Assembly: GCA_001817065.1 (NCBI GenBank)
Contig: MHHQ01000016.1
Location: forward strand, 1-54,382
Source of the DNA: Candidatus Andersenbacteria bacterium RIFCSPHIGHO2_02_FULL_46_16
GTDB lineage: Bacteria > Patescibacteriota > Andersenbacteria > UBA10190
Direction: 5' to 3'
DNA length: 54,382 bases
Positions 8,226 through 17,889 of the stretch are shown piece by piece. Each line of letters begins with the position of its first letter. The first letter of the stretch is position 1. Position numbers and translations under genes: made by a program. The notes under the pieces were generated by a model that did no database searches, was not told the DNA's origin, and saw only the letters and a list, made by a program, of their open reading frames with translations.

Positions 8226-9548
8226 TTAACGACTTTGCTGGAGACCGCCAGAGATAGGCTCCTCGGCTGCTGGCTGGACAGGATCAGGCTGAATTAAATT
8301 AATTTGCTCCTGTGCTCGGACGAGGCTGGCATTAATGGTGGCTGCGCCGGTGATAACGTTGTCAATCATAGTATTCATGATAGCATCGATGGCGACGATG
8401 TCCCCTCTTGGCCAAGTGACGGCGGTTAGAGCTTGCTCCGCAAAGACGCCAAGGCTCGGGTCGCGACTTAGGCTAGCGACACCATCACGCCGAGCAGGGG
8501 GAATTTGGTGGTGACGGATAATGGACATAGCTCCTTCGGTGTTGGTCATTTGCCGCAAAAACTGCCAGGCCAGCTCGGGCGACTTGGACTTATTGGATAC
8601 GGCATATGGCCAGTAAGAAGCAAAGTTTTGCACTTTACTGTCAGCGATTTGCGGAACAGGAGCAATATCGAAACGCAAGCGAGGGTTTTTCGCCCGAACG
8701 GTGGGGATATGATAGGAATAGTTAATCATCATAGCAGTTTTCCCTTGTGAAAAAGCGTCAATCGAGTAGTCCTGCTGGATGTTCCAGGTATAAGCCTTTT
8801 TGGATTTATTGGCGAAATCGGTATAAAACGTTAAGGCTTTAACACCAAGCTCTTCAGACAGCCGGACTTTATTGTCATCGTTGTTCAATGACAAGCCGCT
8901 TTGTATAAAGAGTAGCTGGATAATATCAGTAGCACGGCTAATGTTAGTTGCCGTACCAAGAGCGGCAGCGCTTTGCTCGATAACACCTAATCGATTGATA
9001 CGAGTAATGCGTTCCACCACTGCTAAGAATTCATCCCAGGTTCGGGGTGGCCTGGCTATACCGGCGGTACTGAGCAGGTCCTTGTTATAATACAGCGCAA
9101 GCGTATCAACTGAAGTGGGCAAGGCATAGACATGACCATCGCGGATTAAATCATCAGCGACAACATCAACGAATTCTTCGCGTAACGCTCTTTCGTCGAT
9201 AATGTCAGGTGAAGCAGGGCTCATTAAACCGCGCTTGGTCTCGACCCAAGTATGATGAATGACAAAGATATCAGGTCCGCGATCTTCAGCGATGGCGGCG
9301 AGCAATTGATTTTCATAATCAGCCACCGACGCAATTTTACGATATTCAACATCAACGCCTGTTTCCTCCTGGAACGCCGTGATTATGGGCTCTAGGGCGG
9401 TACTTTCTTCCCATAAACCCCAGATAACTAAGGGATTGCCTTTACCGATATTGACAGGTGTAGGACTGCAGCTGACGCCCGTCAGAGTGAATAGACTAAT
9501 AACGGTAAATAATGATGCGCTAATTTTCAACCTTAATGAGGAGGCCAT
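8226..9548 (-). CDS. ABC-type sugar-binding lipoprotein (family 1 extracellular solute-binding protein)
   Basis: 440 residues with a lipobox (LFTLTGVSC) near residue 27, so the mature protein should be lipid-anchored outside the membrane. The body has the usual family 1 order: VIWGLWEES at the start, AFQEETGVDVEYRK, DIFVIHHTW, YALPTSVDTLALYYNKDLL, PRTWDEFLAVVE and WPYAVSNKS. Such proteins bind oligosaccharides for an ABC importer, but no permease or ATPase gene is adjacent. It starts inside the 3' end of the upstream methyltransferase gene and is followed after 40 bases by the first pilin gene, so it may serve the pilin/secretion locus rather than classical uptake. That last point is inference. 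Confidence 0.8.
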   Translation of the reverse strand: MASSLRLKISASLFTVISLFTLTGVSCSPTPVNIGKGNPLVIWGLWEESTALEPIITAFQEETGVDVEYRKIASVADYENQLLAAIAEDRGPDIFVIHHTWVETKRGLMSPASPDIIDERALREEFVDVVADDLIRDGHVYALPTSVDTLALYYNKDLLSTAGIARPPRTWDEFLAVVERITRINRLGVIEQSAAALGTATNISRATDIIQLLFIQSGLSLNNDDNKVRLSEELGVKALTFYTDFANKSKKAYTWNIQQDYSIDAFSQGKTAMMINYSYHIPTVRAKNPRLRFDIAPVPQIADSKVQNFASYWPYAVSNKSKSPELAWQFLRQMTNTEGAMSIIRHHQIPPARRDGVASLSRDPSLGVFAEQALTAVTWPRGDIVAIDAIMNTMIDNVITGAATINASLVRAQEQINLIQPDPVQPAAEEPISGGLQQSR

Positions 9549-10065
9549 AATGATAGGGGCTTGGACTAAAGGTTTTATACAATTTTAATTTTAATTCATC
9601 AATAATCGACAAAATCTCGCTGCGGGTAATGCGATTGGCTACCGGCGGTCCGATAGTGGTCTGGGAAAGCAGCCACTCTACAGTAATAATGATACCACCA
9701 GGTTTGGTCACACGCTTAGCCTCACGAATGATTTTTTTAGGATCAGCCTGAGGCAAGATATTAACTAGCAGCGTCCAGTCGGCACTATGAGATTTAATAG
9801 CTTTAGTGGGACCTGCCTCGAGATCAGAACGAATGGTTTGAATGATGTCAGACAATCCCTCGCGTCGGGCTTGGCCTTCTACCTCTCGCAGCATGTCCTC
9901 ACGGATATCAACGCCAATAATATGCCCATGCGGACCAACTACCCGAGCAGCGGGCAGGAGGAAAAAGCCGGGGCCACAACCAAGATGGATAACGGTTTGG
10001 TTGGCACGTAGCTCGCGATCGGTCCAGAACTGATCGGGGCGAAGGAAGGGTTCGGGTTGAGCCAT
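9520..10065 (-). CDS. Class I SAM-dependent methyltransferase
   Basis: About 181 residues from MAQPEPFLRPDQFW. Motif I is VIHLGCGPGFFLLPAA, motif II region IIGVDIREDML, then DWTLLVNILPQ and KPGGIIITVEWL, the normal order for a UbiE-like Rossmann methyltransferase. A longer reading to 10230 would run through the family B repeat and is rejected. The 10065 start is supported by TTGTTA, 17 bases, TATCTT, with the ATG 12 bases from the -10 box. The 3' end overlaps the solute-binding protein gene by 29 bases. Substrate unknown. Confidence 0.72.
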   Translation of the reverse strand: MAQPEPFLRPDQFWTDRELRANQTVIHLGCGPGFFLLPAARVVGPHGHIIGVDIREDMLREVEGQARREGLSDIIQTIRSDLEAGPTKAIKSHSADWTLLVNILPQADPKKIIREAKRVTKPGGIIITVEWLLSQTTIGPPVANRITRSEILSIIDELKLKLYKTFSPSPYHYGLLIKVEN

Positions 10066-10209
10066 ATTTATAAGATACCAAACGGGGCAGGTAGTAACAA
10101 ATTTACGAGAACAAACTTTTCCAGAGTACCCTCCTTTAGCCAAGGCTATGGATGGGTAGGCAACTGCACTTAGGGTAAAACGTAAAGTTAAAAACGAAAA
10201 ATAACAGTG

Positions 10210-10316
10210 TAAACCCCCACACCCTGGCATAAAGGCCAGGGCTTTTCAGCGGAGCTAATATAACAACCATTCATCACCGGCCTTAAAGGCCGGCGCTTTC
10301 TGGGTGTGGGGGTAAA
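10210..10316 (+). repeat. Family B double-hairpin element, copy 1
   Basis: About 107 bases beginning TAAACCCCCACACCC and ending GGGTGTGGGGGTAAA, so the ends pair. Inside are two hairpins, CCCTGGCATAAAGGCCAGGG (one mismatch in this copy) and CCGGCC-TTAAA-GGCCGG, separated by CTTTTCAGCGGAGC. Copies are at 29090, 43017 and 49365, all in + orientation. Confidence 0.85.
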
Positions 10317-10756
10317 GTTTAAAATATCGTGATGATACGAACTATACTAAAGCGGTAACAAACCCTCCAAGCAGACACAAGACACAAATATCCAAAGCCC
10401 AAACCCGCCTTCGGGCAAGGCCTGCCGCAGCGAGGTTCGCAGGAAGGCGACACGCCTAGAGGGGCGGCAAAGCACGGTGGCACAAACGGTTCAGGCTGCG
10501 ACAGAAAGATAACAAACTGCTACTAGACCAAGCAAACCCTACAAACGAAGCGGGTGAAACTTATATATAATTGGCAATTTTTCCCTACGGGATCCCGTTG
10601 GGACAATTTTCCCAGCCGGCGCATAAAGCTACGGCGGGCAAGGCAAGTAATAGCCAATGACACAATTTTCAAACAACGAAGCAGCAATTGGAAATTCTAC
10701 ATGTAGAAATTTCTGCCCTAATGGCAGGCAAGTTTGCCTGCCGCAGTGATTATGTA
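10317..10756. other. Gene-free interval rich in short GC palindromes
   Basis: No credible ORF. It contains short interspersed GC-rich motifs (AAAGCTACGGCGGGCAAGG at 10628, and TTCGGGCAAGGCCTGCCGC) of the type also seen at 15.4-18.1 kb. It also has a palindromic stretch around 10585-10612 (TCCCTACGGGATCCCGTTGGGA) and a hairpin around 10697-10716 (TCTACATGTAGA). Confidence 0.5.
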
Positions 10757-10924
10757 TGGAAGTCACATTATGAAATGCCACAAATATAGTGACGGGCCCT
10801 GTCGGCGCTGCACCCCCACCCGACGGCTTCGGCCTGCCAGGCGGGCAGCCTGCAGGCGCTCGGTGGGGGTCCCCCGCGCCGCCACCCGTTTATTTAAGAG
10901 TGGCATTTCATAATGTGACATCTA
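10757..10924 (+). mobile_element. MITE-like element, family A copy 2 (168 bp)
   Basis: Same 168-bp length, core and terminal inverted repeats as copy 1, flanked by TA at 10755-10756 and 10925-10926. It ends eight bases from the gyrA stop codon at 10933, so it lies in the 3' untranslated region of gyrA and its core would be transcribed as a long hairpin. Confidence 0.88.
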
Positions 10925-10932
10925 TAGATACT

Positions 10933-13398
10933 TTAGTCAGTCCAGGTAGTAAAAGTGGCGATGCAACCGGATTGAGCGGTTGGCTTCATGACTTTTACTC
11001 CCTGAGTGGCACGGCTTTGCTGGCTGACAGTATTTGAATTAATGCGGATAACCTGACCTTTTTCCGAGATGATCAGAAGATCAGAGGTGGTGAGGTTTTG
11101 TTTGTTAATGATAGCAGCTTGCACTAAACGGCCAGTCTTGGCAGTAATGTGGGCCGTCTTGATGCCAGTTCCGCCACGATGCTGGAGACGATAGTCGGCC
11201 AAAGGAGTTCGTTTGCCATAACCTTGTTCGGTGATAACCAGTACTTGCGGCTTATTAGTAACGCCTGCCGGGATAACGTGCATAGTGACAATATTATCAG
11301 AACTCTTTAGCTTCATACCGTGAACGCCCGCGGCTGTCCGGCCCATCGGGCGAACATCTTTCTCAGAAAAATGAATAGCTTGCCCACTGGCGGTAGTAAG
11401 TAATATAGCATCTTTGCCAGTTGACGTGCTCACCCACTCTAGTGTGTCACTGTCCTTAAGAGTAATCGCTTTTAGTCCGGAACGACGGATATTAGTGAAA
11501 TCTTCGCGCGAAGTCTTCTTAATAATCCCCTGCCGGGTGGCCATAACTAAGTACTCTTCGTTTTCATCCTTAGACGGCAGCGCCTGGACAGCGGTAACCC
11601 GCTCGTTTTGGGCTAATTCAAGGAAGTTCGGTAAGGCCTGGCCTCTGGCAGCGCGGGTAGTGGCAGGTATTTCATAAGCCTTAGTAGTAAAGACGCGACC
11701 GAGATTGGTAAAGAAGAGAAGGTCTTTATGGGTAGTCGTCGCCAGGAAAGTATCGACAATATCTTCTTCTTTTGTTGCCATCCCCTTCACACCCTGACCG
11801 CCGCGATTTTGGACCCGATAGGCAGAAGTGGCAAGACGTTTAATATAGCCACCGCGCGTGACAATGATGACGGTGGGATCGTCGGGAATTAAATCTTCCT
11901 GGGAAAAATTGCTGATTGATTGTTTAAAGACACGTGTCCGCCGCGCGTCACCATAGTTTTCCTTGATGGTCCGATAATCAGATCGGATCATCGTAAGAAC
12001 TTTTTTCGGGTCATTAAGGATAGCTGCTAGTTCAGTAATAAGTTTCTTCTTTTCGGCCAGTTCGTCTTCAACTTTTTGCCGTTCTAAACCAGCCAGGGTT
12101 TGCAAACGCATCTCTAGGATGGCGGTCGCTTGGGCGGCCGAAAAGGTAAAGTTTTTACGAAGATTTTCGTGGGCAGTTTCTTTAGTACGGCTCTTGCGGA
12201 TAGTCGAGATTATTTCGTTGATATGGTCGAGAGCCTTTTTCAGTCCTTCTAAGATATGAGCCCTTTCTTTAGCTCGGTCGAGATCAAATTTTGTCCGTCG
12301 GGTAATAACCACCTGTCGATGTTTGATGTGTTCTTCTAACACTTCTTTTAAGGACAGTACCTTAGGTTGCCGGCCTTGGTCAACTAGAGCGAGCATATTT
12401 ACATGGAAGGTTTTTTGGAGGTCGGTGATGGCGAACAAGCGATTCAAGACTTTGCGCGGATAGGCGTCCTTCTTAAGTTCAATGACAATGCGGACACCAT
12501 CTTTATCCGATTCATCCCGTAGGTCTCGAATACCTTCGATCTTCTTGGTTTTAACACTCTCCGCTATCTTGGCCACTAACACTGACTTGTTCACTAAATA
12601 GGGAATTTCTCGAACAATTATGCGGAACGCCTGGCCTTTGTCTTCTTCTATGTCTGCGAGGGCACGTGTCACTATACTGCCCTTACCGGTAGCATAAGCG
12701 CGTAATATTTCGTGCTGGTCATAAATGGCTCCACCGGTCGGAAAGTCTGGTCCCTTAACAAATTGGATTAAGTCTTCTACGGTGGCGTTAGGATGATCAA
12801 TGAGATGGATCGCTGCATCACATACTTCCGTGAGGTTGTGAGGCGGGACAGTCGTGGCCATGCCGACGGCGATACCTAGCGTGCCATTGATGATGAAATT
12901 AGGCAGAGCACTCGGTAATACAACAGGTTCGTGCCGGGTGCCATCGTAGTTATCCGTAAAATCAACAGTGTCTTTCTCAATGTTGATCATCATCTCATCC
13001 GCTACTTTCGATAGACGAGCCTCGGTGTAACGCATGGCCGCCGGTGCATCACCATCCAGGCTACCCCAGTTCCCCTGCCCTTCAATGAGTTCGTAGCGAA
13101 GGGAGAAGTCTTGAGCTAAACGAGCCAGGGCGTCGTAGACAGCGGTGTCACTGTGCGGGTGGTATTTACCTAGCACATCACCAACGACATTAGCTGACTT
13201 GCGAAACTTAGCAGTAGAACGAAGGCCTTGTTGCCACATTGAGAAGAGGATGCGCCGAGCGACTGGTTTCATACCGTCTCGAACATCCGGCAGGGCTCGA
13301 GAAACGATAACGGACATAGCGTAATCGAGGTAGCTCTGTTGAATTTCTTCGGACAGGTCGCGGCCTATGATTGAGCCAATGGAAGATTTGCTAGACAT
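10933..13398 (-). CDS. gyrA: DNA gyrase subunit A
   Basis: 821 residues. The N-terminal breakage-reunion domain has SYLDYAMSVIVSRALPDVRDG, the quinolone-region KYHPHSDTAVYDALARLAQDFS and the active-site Tyr in AAMRYTEARLSK. The C-terminal half carries the six-bladed beta-pinwheel repeats (for example GGYIKRLATSAYRVQNRGGQG). The GyrA box is a variant, QNRGGQG rather than QRRGGKG. The 821-residue length is normal. GyrA pairs with GyrB to introduce negative supercoils; gyrB is not in the window. A family A element abuts the 3' end. ParC is the other possibility, but the complete C-terminal pinwheel favours GyrA. Confidence 0.95.
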   Translation of the reverse strand: MSSKSSIGSIIGRDLSEEIQQSYLDYAMSVIVSRALPDVRDGMKPVARRILFSMWQQGLRSTAKFRKSANVVGDVLGKYHPHSDTAVYDALARLAQDFSLRYELIEGQGNWGSLDGDAPAAMRYTEARLSKVADEMMINIEKDTVDFTDNYDGTRHEPVVLPSALPNFIINGTLGIAVGMATTVPPHNLTEVCDAAIHLIDHPNATVEDLIQFVKGPDFPTGGAIYDQHEILRAYATGKGSIVTRALADIEEDKGQAFRIIVREIPYLVNKSVLVAKIAESVKTKKIEGIRDLRDESDKDGVRIVIELKKDAYPRKVLNRLFAITDLQKTFHVNMLALVDQGRQPKVLSLKEVLEEHIKHRQVVITRRTKFDLDRAKERAHILEGLKKALDHINEIISTIRKSRTKETAHENLRKNFTFSAAQATAILEMRLQTLAGLERQKVEDELAEKKKLITELAAILNDPKKVLTMIRSDYRTIKENYGDARRTRVFKQSISNFSQEDLIPDDPTVIIVTRGGYIKRLATSAYRVQNRGGQGVKGMATKEEDIVDTFLATTTHKDLLFFTNLGRVFTTKAYEIPATTRAARGQALPNFLELAQNERVTAVQALPSKDENEEYLVMATRQGIIKKTSREDFTNIRRSGLKAITLKDSDTLEWVSTSTGKDAILLTTASGQAIHFSEKDVRPMGRTAAGVHGMKLKSSDNIVTMHVIPAGVTNKPQVLVITEQGYGKRTPLADYRLQHRGGTGIKTAHITAKTGRLVQAAIINKQNLTTSDLLIISEKGQVIRINSNTVSQQSRATQGVKVMKPTAQSGCIATFTTWTD

Positions 13399-13467
13399 AT
13401 AATGAGATGTAACGCGGTAGGTAGATTAGTCGGATAAGAAATAAATAAGAAAATTCTGTGGGCTGAG

Positions 13468-14100
13468 TTAGGGGTTGAGAATGATCGTAGAGAGATTTTC
13501 ACGATCAATTTTATTGGCTAAGATGGTAATCTTTTTATTGTCCGTGCTAGGGCTGACACCCATTTCATGAGCGAACTTAGCAACGGCTTCTACCTGCTGA
13601 TTTAATTTGGGAATAGAAAAGTTTATAGGAATGACTACGTTTGGTTCGATAGTTGATATAAGATCAATGGCAGTATTGGTATCAATGCTGGTGGAACCTC
13701 CAATTGGAACAATGAGTATATCTGTGTCCGCTTGCTCTATGTTCTGAAGTTCTTCTTGTTTTAATTTTCTATTCAGTGATCCAAGATATAGCACAGTGAT
13801 ATTATCAAAAATTATCCTGAAAATGGTTTGCTCTTGATTTGTTCCATCTTTAAACCAACCGATGCCATATGTAGTGATGTTATCAAATGAACATTCACCT
13901 GGGCTATCAACGAGTATATAGTCGCCTTGTATTCCACTGGTGTGCGACATGGTTGAATCGCTAGGATTGGTCATGAAAACGAAGTCGGCTTTAGATCGAA
14001 AAGGAGGTAATCCAATATTTGGTGAATATGGATTGATTACAATAGTTGAATTGCTGTTATATATCTTCACCGTATAATGTCCAGCCCATGTAATAGTCAT
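13468..14100 (-). CDS. Metallo-beta-lactamase-fold protein lacking the metal-binding motif
   Basis: 210 residues. The start MTITWAGHYTVKIYNSNSTIVINPYS and the strands ILVDSPGECSF, IIFDNITVLYLGSL and VIPINF follow the layout of UlaG-like MBL proteins (WxGHxxxxI, then a Pro-bearing strand). Where those enzymes have the HxHxDH zinc motif, this one reads FMTNPSDSTMSH, so most metal ligands are missing and hydrolase activity is unlikely. TAAAAT lies exactly 12 bases before the ATG, suggesting a leaderless transcript. It is adjacent to gyrA with the same orientation. Function unknown; a structural or regulatory role is possible. Confidence 0.6.
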   Translation of the reverse strand: MTITWAGHYTVKIYNSNSTIVINPYSPNIGLPPFRSKADFVFMTNPSDSTMSHTSGIQGDYILVDSPGECSFDNITTYGIGWFKDGTNQEQTIFRIIFDNITVLYLGSLNRKLKQEELQNIEQADTDILIVPIGGSTSIDTNTAIDLISTIEPNVVIPINFSIPKLNQQVEAVAKFAHEMGVSPSTDNKKITILANKIDRENLSTIILNP

Positions 14101-14284
14101 GGGGCTATTTTACACGAAGTGACAATTATTATCCAATCTTTTTTATTCATAAATTGAGGTAATTTTGATCGGGCTTACGTTGGTGGCGGGAGGTTTTGTT
14201 AGGAATATTCAATTGTCATATGTGAAATGGATATAAGGGAAAATAAATTTGCAGCAATTGAAAGGATATGGCATTATATGCGCT

Positions 14285-15361
14285 ATGAGTGAGGCAATGA
14301 AATCAATCGTAGAACACAGGGAGGACATGCTCAACGTACCGAAAGTTGGGGAAATTGTCAGTGGGCAAGTAATTGATAAGGCTAGAAATGCTTTATACCT
14401 TGATTTAGGACACCTAGGCGTGGGGGTAATTTATGGACGAGAGCTACTGGAAGATAGTGAGAAGTTTCGAGAAACTAAGCTTGGTGATCAATTAAATGCG
14501 ACAATACAAAGTCTTGATAATGAAGACGAGTTAATTGAATTGTCTTTACGATCTATCTCGATTGAACAAAGCTGGAAGGAGATTAAGTCGGTATTGGAAA
14601 CAGGCAGCATTCTTGAAGTGGAAATTCTTGATGCAAATAAGGGAGGATTAATTGTACGAATCCAGGGTGTTACGGGTTTTCTACCAGTTTCACAACTAGC
14701 GCCGGATCATTATCCAAGAGTTGAGGGTGGGGACAAGAATAAAATATTGGAGCGTTTGAAAAGTTATGTGCAAGAAAAGTTCAAAGTAAAAATTATAGGG
14801 GCGGAGAGGGATTCAGAGAAATTAATTGTTTCCGAGAAGGCGGCTATCGGGGACGAGATGAGTCATATACTGAAAGACATCAATGAAGGAGATATTGTTG
14901 AAGGAGCAGTGAGTGGTATCGTAGAATTTGGCATATTTATTAAATTTAATAAGGATGAGAATGAGCTGGAGGGCTTAGTGCATATTTCAGAACTAGCCTG
15001 GCAGCGAATTGATAATCCTGGTGATATTGTGAGTGTGGGTGAAAAGATTAAAGCTAGAGTCATTGGAGTAGATGGGTTACGAATTTCCTTATCAATCAAG
15101 CAACTCCAGGATGACCCGTGGAGCGAAGTAGAGAAAAAATACAAAGTTGGAGATGAAGTTAAGGGCGAGGTCATAAAGGTTACTCCCTTTGGCGGTTTCA
15201 TTAAACTTGATGACGATATTCATGGTCTGGTGCATGTATCAGAGCTACCACCTGAATTTGCGACGGATCCAAGCAGTGTTCTAGAGGTAAGCAAAAAAAT
15301 TAAATTCAAAATTATTTCGTTACAAGCGAAGGAACATAGACTAGGCTTGAGTTTGAAATAA
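14285..15361 (+). CDS. rpsA: Four-S1-domain RNA-binding protein (ribosomal protein S1-like)
   Basis: About 358 residues from MSEAMKSIVEHREDM. Four S1 OB-folds can be followed: residues ~19-90 (GEIVSGQVIDKARNALYLDLG), ~105-190 (GSILEVEILDANKGGLIVRI, GVTGFLPVSQL), ~205-275 (GDIVEGAVSGIVEFGIFIKF, ELEGLVHISELAW) and ~285-358 (GDEVKGEVIKVTPFGGFIKL, IHGLVHVSELP). Four domains is the number common in low-domain-count S1 proteins, against six in E. coli. S1 delivers mRNA to the 30S subunit. Its relevance to leaderless mRNAs, which seem frequent here, is an inference. An upstream in-frame reading to 14249 is possible. Confidence 0.85.
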   Translation: MSEAMKSIVEHREDMLNVPKVGEIVSGQVIDKARNALYLDLGHLGVGVIYGRELLEDSEKFRETKLGDQLNATIQSLDNEDELIELSLRSISIEQSWKEIKSVLETGSILEVEILDANKGGLIVRIQGVTGFLPVSQLAPDHYPRVEGGDKNKILERLKSYVQEKFKVKIIGAERDSEKLIVSEKAAIGDEMSHILKDINEGDIVEGAVSGIVEFGIFIKFNKDENELEGLVHISELAWQRIDNPGDIVSVGEKIKARVIGVDGLRISLSIKQLQDDPWSEVEKKYKVGDEVKGEVIKVTPFGGFIKLDDDIHGLVHVSELPPEFATDPSSVLEVSKKIKFKIISLQAKEHRLGLSLK

Positions 15362-15414
15362 TTGTCCAGTCGTTCTATGTCAGACGACGAACAATCCTAT
15401 TGACGAAGTCAATA

Positions 15415-15632
15415 GTAATTCAGGTAATTTATTTATCCACAGCCCAGAAAGCCACCCTGGTGGTGGTGGTTGAATCAGCTGTCGCCAAGGCTTTGGCCGA
15501 CAAGGTGCGAATGTCATAACCTCGCGCTGCCATTCAAAGCTTTGTGAGTAAGGGGAGGGTAGCTCCGCCGATAGCGGAGCGGCAGTTGGCTGCACGCGGG
15601 ATTTCGCCATCCCACCCAGAGGGATGGGACTC
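15415..15632. repeat. Dispersed repeat family D, copy 1
   Basis: About 215 bases sharing blocks with 17890-18108: GTCGCCAAGGCTTTGGCCGA, GCGCTGCCATTCAAAGCTTT, CCGATAGCGGAGC and CGCGGGATTTCGCCATCCC, in the same order and spacing. Both copies carry open frames in several phases, but the shared product is not a recognisable protein. The interval 15633-15936 holds nothing I can identify. Confidence 0.7.
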
Positions 15633-15938
15633 CATAATTTGATTTTGGATTGATGTTGATCATATCAGAGTGATTACCCGGCAAAAATATATTCATCATA
15701 TGTGCATATTTATTAATCAAGGTGAATGATTAATAGTCAGTAGTCACCTGATAAATGCGAAGTGACAGTTCATTTGTTTTGACTGATCAACACGAAGGCA
15801 GGTTCAGTGCTTGGTAATGTGATTTTGACATTACATAAGATGCTGAGCACCATAATCAGCTCGTAGCCCTGTGATATTATGGTTTAGAACTTCACAGGTA
15901 ATGTAGTGAATAGATTATGAGCAGGTGATTCAAATCTA

Positions 15939-16106
15939 TAGATGTCACATTATGAAATGCCACTCTTAAATAAACGGGTGGCGGCGCGGGGGACCCCCAC
16001 CGAGCGCCTGCAGGCTGCCCGCCTGGCAGGCCGAAGCCGTCGGGTGGGGGTGCAGCGCCGACAGGGCCCGTCACTATATTTGTGGCATTTCATAATGTGA
16101 CTTCCA
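15939..16106 (-). mobile_element. MITE-like element, family A copy 3 (168 bp)
   Basis: Inverted relative to copies 1 and 2. It is flanked by TA at 15937-15938 and 16107-16108 and is again exactly 168 bp. It lies 40 bases from the 3' end of the tRNA-Pro gene, in intergenic DNA. Confidence 0.88.
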
Positions 16107-16146
16107 TAGTCATCTACGTTCAAACAATCTATACCATTATGGATTG

Positions 16147-16218
16147 TCGGGGATGCGAGATTCGAACTCGCGGCCTCAGCGTCCCGAACGCTGCGCGCTA
16201 CCACTGCGCTAATCCCCG
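16147..16218 (-). tRNA. tRNA-Pro (CGG)
   Basis: Cloverleaf on the minus strand: acceptor CGGGGAT/ATCCCCG, D-arm GCGCAGTGGTAGCGC, anticodon loop TTCGGGA (anticodon CGG, codon CCG), T-arm GCGAG-TTCGAAT-CTCGC. CCA is not encoded. Confidence 0.95.
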
Positions 16219-16292
16219 ATCGCCAATCAAAAATACCAGTAAGTTAATTATGACACAATAACAGTTTGGTTAATAAGGCTTTTAATATTAAC

Positions 16293-16452
16293 ACTGAGAG
16301 AGCGCCTGAAAACCATCATGATAACTAGACGATCAGTAATTAAACCCCCTTGATCTCTGCCTACCTTCGGCAGGCAGGCCCATTATCAGTGGGAAGCAGC
16401 ATCAACTACTCCCCTAGGGAGTGAGAGGGAGTTTTCCAACGTTTTTTGAGAA
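16293..16452 (-). repeat. Dispersed repeat family C, copy 2
   Basis: Inverted counterpart of 5196-5378. Shared blocks are TGAAAACCATCATGATAACT, GATCAGTAAT, AAACCCCCTTGATC, GGCAGGCAGGCCC and GAAGCAGCATCAACTACTC. Confidence 0.75.
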
Positions 16453-17481
16453 TATTTCAAGTCTATAAGTTGGAATATGATTATATCTAATTGTTAACGA
16501 TTACTTAGAGATAAGGATTTGACGGGCAATAATTGCTTGGTTGCCTAGCATCGCGTACCTCGTCAGTAAAGGCCGGTTATTAAAAACCGCCGATATTTGT
16601 ATGAAACATTGACGATTTGACGATTGCAGCTGTATACGATTGTTACTGACTCACCGAGAGATGCAATGCTCCAGGACAAATCCGTACATGCGAGATGAGG
16701 CCGACATGGCAGCAATCGTAACTGGGTCCAATTAATATATATGGAGCATATAATATGTTGGGCGCACACAGTATCTCTATGTTTATACCAGGAGACATTA
16801 CATAACGGCTGACGTGAAAAGTTAATCAGCTCTAGCTGGTAAACTGCAGCAAGGAAGTGTCCTAGGTTGCCACAACAAAACTGTCGTTGGCGGTTTATTA
16901 TACGTGCAGCCTGTGATACTGACTTTGAAAGCCAAATGGAGGTTAGGTGTAAACAGAACTGTCTAATACCTCTCGACTTTATGAAGAAGAGCTGTAATAA
17001 TTCTCTAGCATAAATGTTATAGTCCATCACCTTTTGTATCAGTGCTTGAATCTGATCGCAAGGATTTGCTTCCGATGACTCAACCAGAGAAAGCGCTGTA
17101 GTTTTCATGGGTATCTCTTTTAGCTCCAGCAACTTGGTAAAGAAACAACGACGAGTGCATCTTTGCGTAAAGGTCAATGAGTATCAATGTGTAGTAATGT
17201 ATCGTCAGCTCATTATTTGATGTATGGATTTATCAATTCTTAAGCTTATGCCTAATCGTTAATTTATTATTCATGGGCGTGTGGCATACAACATGTTGAC
17301 TAATTACTCCGACATAACCAGGCAATCTTTTTGAATAAAAATAACTATTCATACACTCATCTATTTAGCGTATTGAATGATATGTGATTTGATATTGTTA
17401 GTAATAAATCCATGTGTCGACGTATCTGCGCTACCTGACTAAGTCACCGTAAATAAATAACTTAACCATCTCTCGCCCACT
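16453..17481. other. One-kilobase interval with no convincing gene
   Basis: The only long frame (minus, about 16563-17177) has a Cys-rich, non-family-like composition and no clear ribosome-binding site; its best internal start is an ATG near 17108. I see no tRNA, terminator or repeat that recurs elsewhere. The sequence could hold a fast-evolving or decayed gene, or a non-coding RNA, but nothing supports either. Confidence 0.4.
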
Positions 17482-17499
17482 ATGCATCAATCTACGACT

Positions 17500-17670
17500 T
17501 TTTCTCCAGCCTTCGCCAAGGCTACGGCCGGCAGGCAATCACGAATCACTCACCGTAGCTTGGCTACAGCTCCTGGTTCGCTCCAGCCGTCGCTACCACC
17601 TTCGCTAAAGCTACGGTGGTCAAGAAAGCTATGGCCGGCAGGCAATTGGAAAAGCCGTATCTTGGCACGG
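17500..17670 (+). repeat. Tandem short GC motif (translates as AKATAG)
   Basis: TTCGCCAAGGCTACGGCCGG at about 17513, TTCGCTAAAGCTACGGTGG at about 17602 and AAAGCTATGGCCGGCAGGC at about 17626 are variants of one motif. Related forms occur at 10628, 15482 and 17947. In one frame it reads F-A-K-A-T-A-G, which yields spurious ORFs. Confidence 0.5.
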
Positions 17671-17889
17671 ATTGAACGAGATCTGGCCAAGTTATTTTTG
17701 GATGGTGCCTATCAATAATTTTACTGCTTTACATTCATGACCGACAATTTGGATTGATAGAAAACTCCAATTCTCCAATTCGTGCATTCCTGAATCGGAT
17801 AGTTCAAACTCACTTTCTTTAGCGATTTCTAAACGCACATTTTCCAACATGGTTGATTTTGACGCACCCTCAAGCAGTTCATCAACGGT

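Noticed and set aside
16563-17177. A 204-codon minus-strand ORF in the gap after the family C repeat
   Set aside because: Cys/Trp/Arg-heavy composition, no motif, no ribosome-binding site at either plausible start; most likely chance. I keep the interval as gene-free with low confidence.
17482-17718. A plus-strand ORF of 78 codons
   Set aside because: It consists of the short GC motif repeats (AKATAG) and shows no protein-like features.
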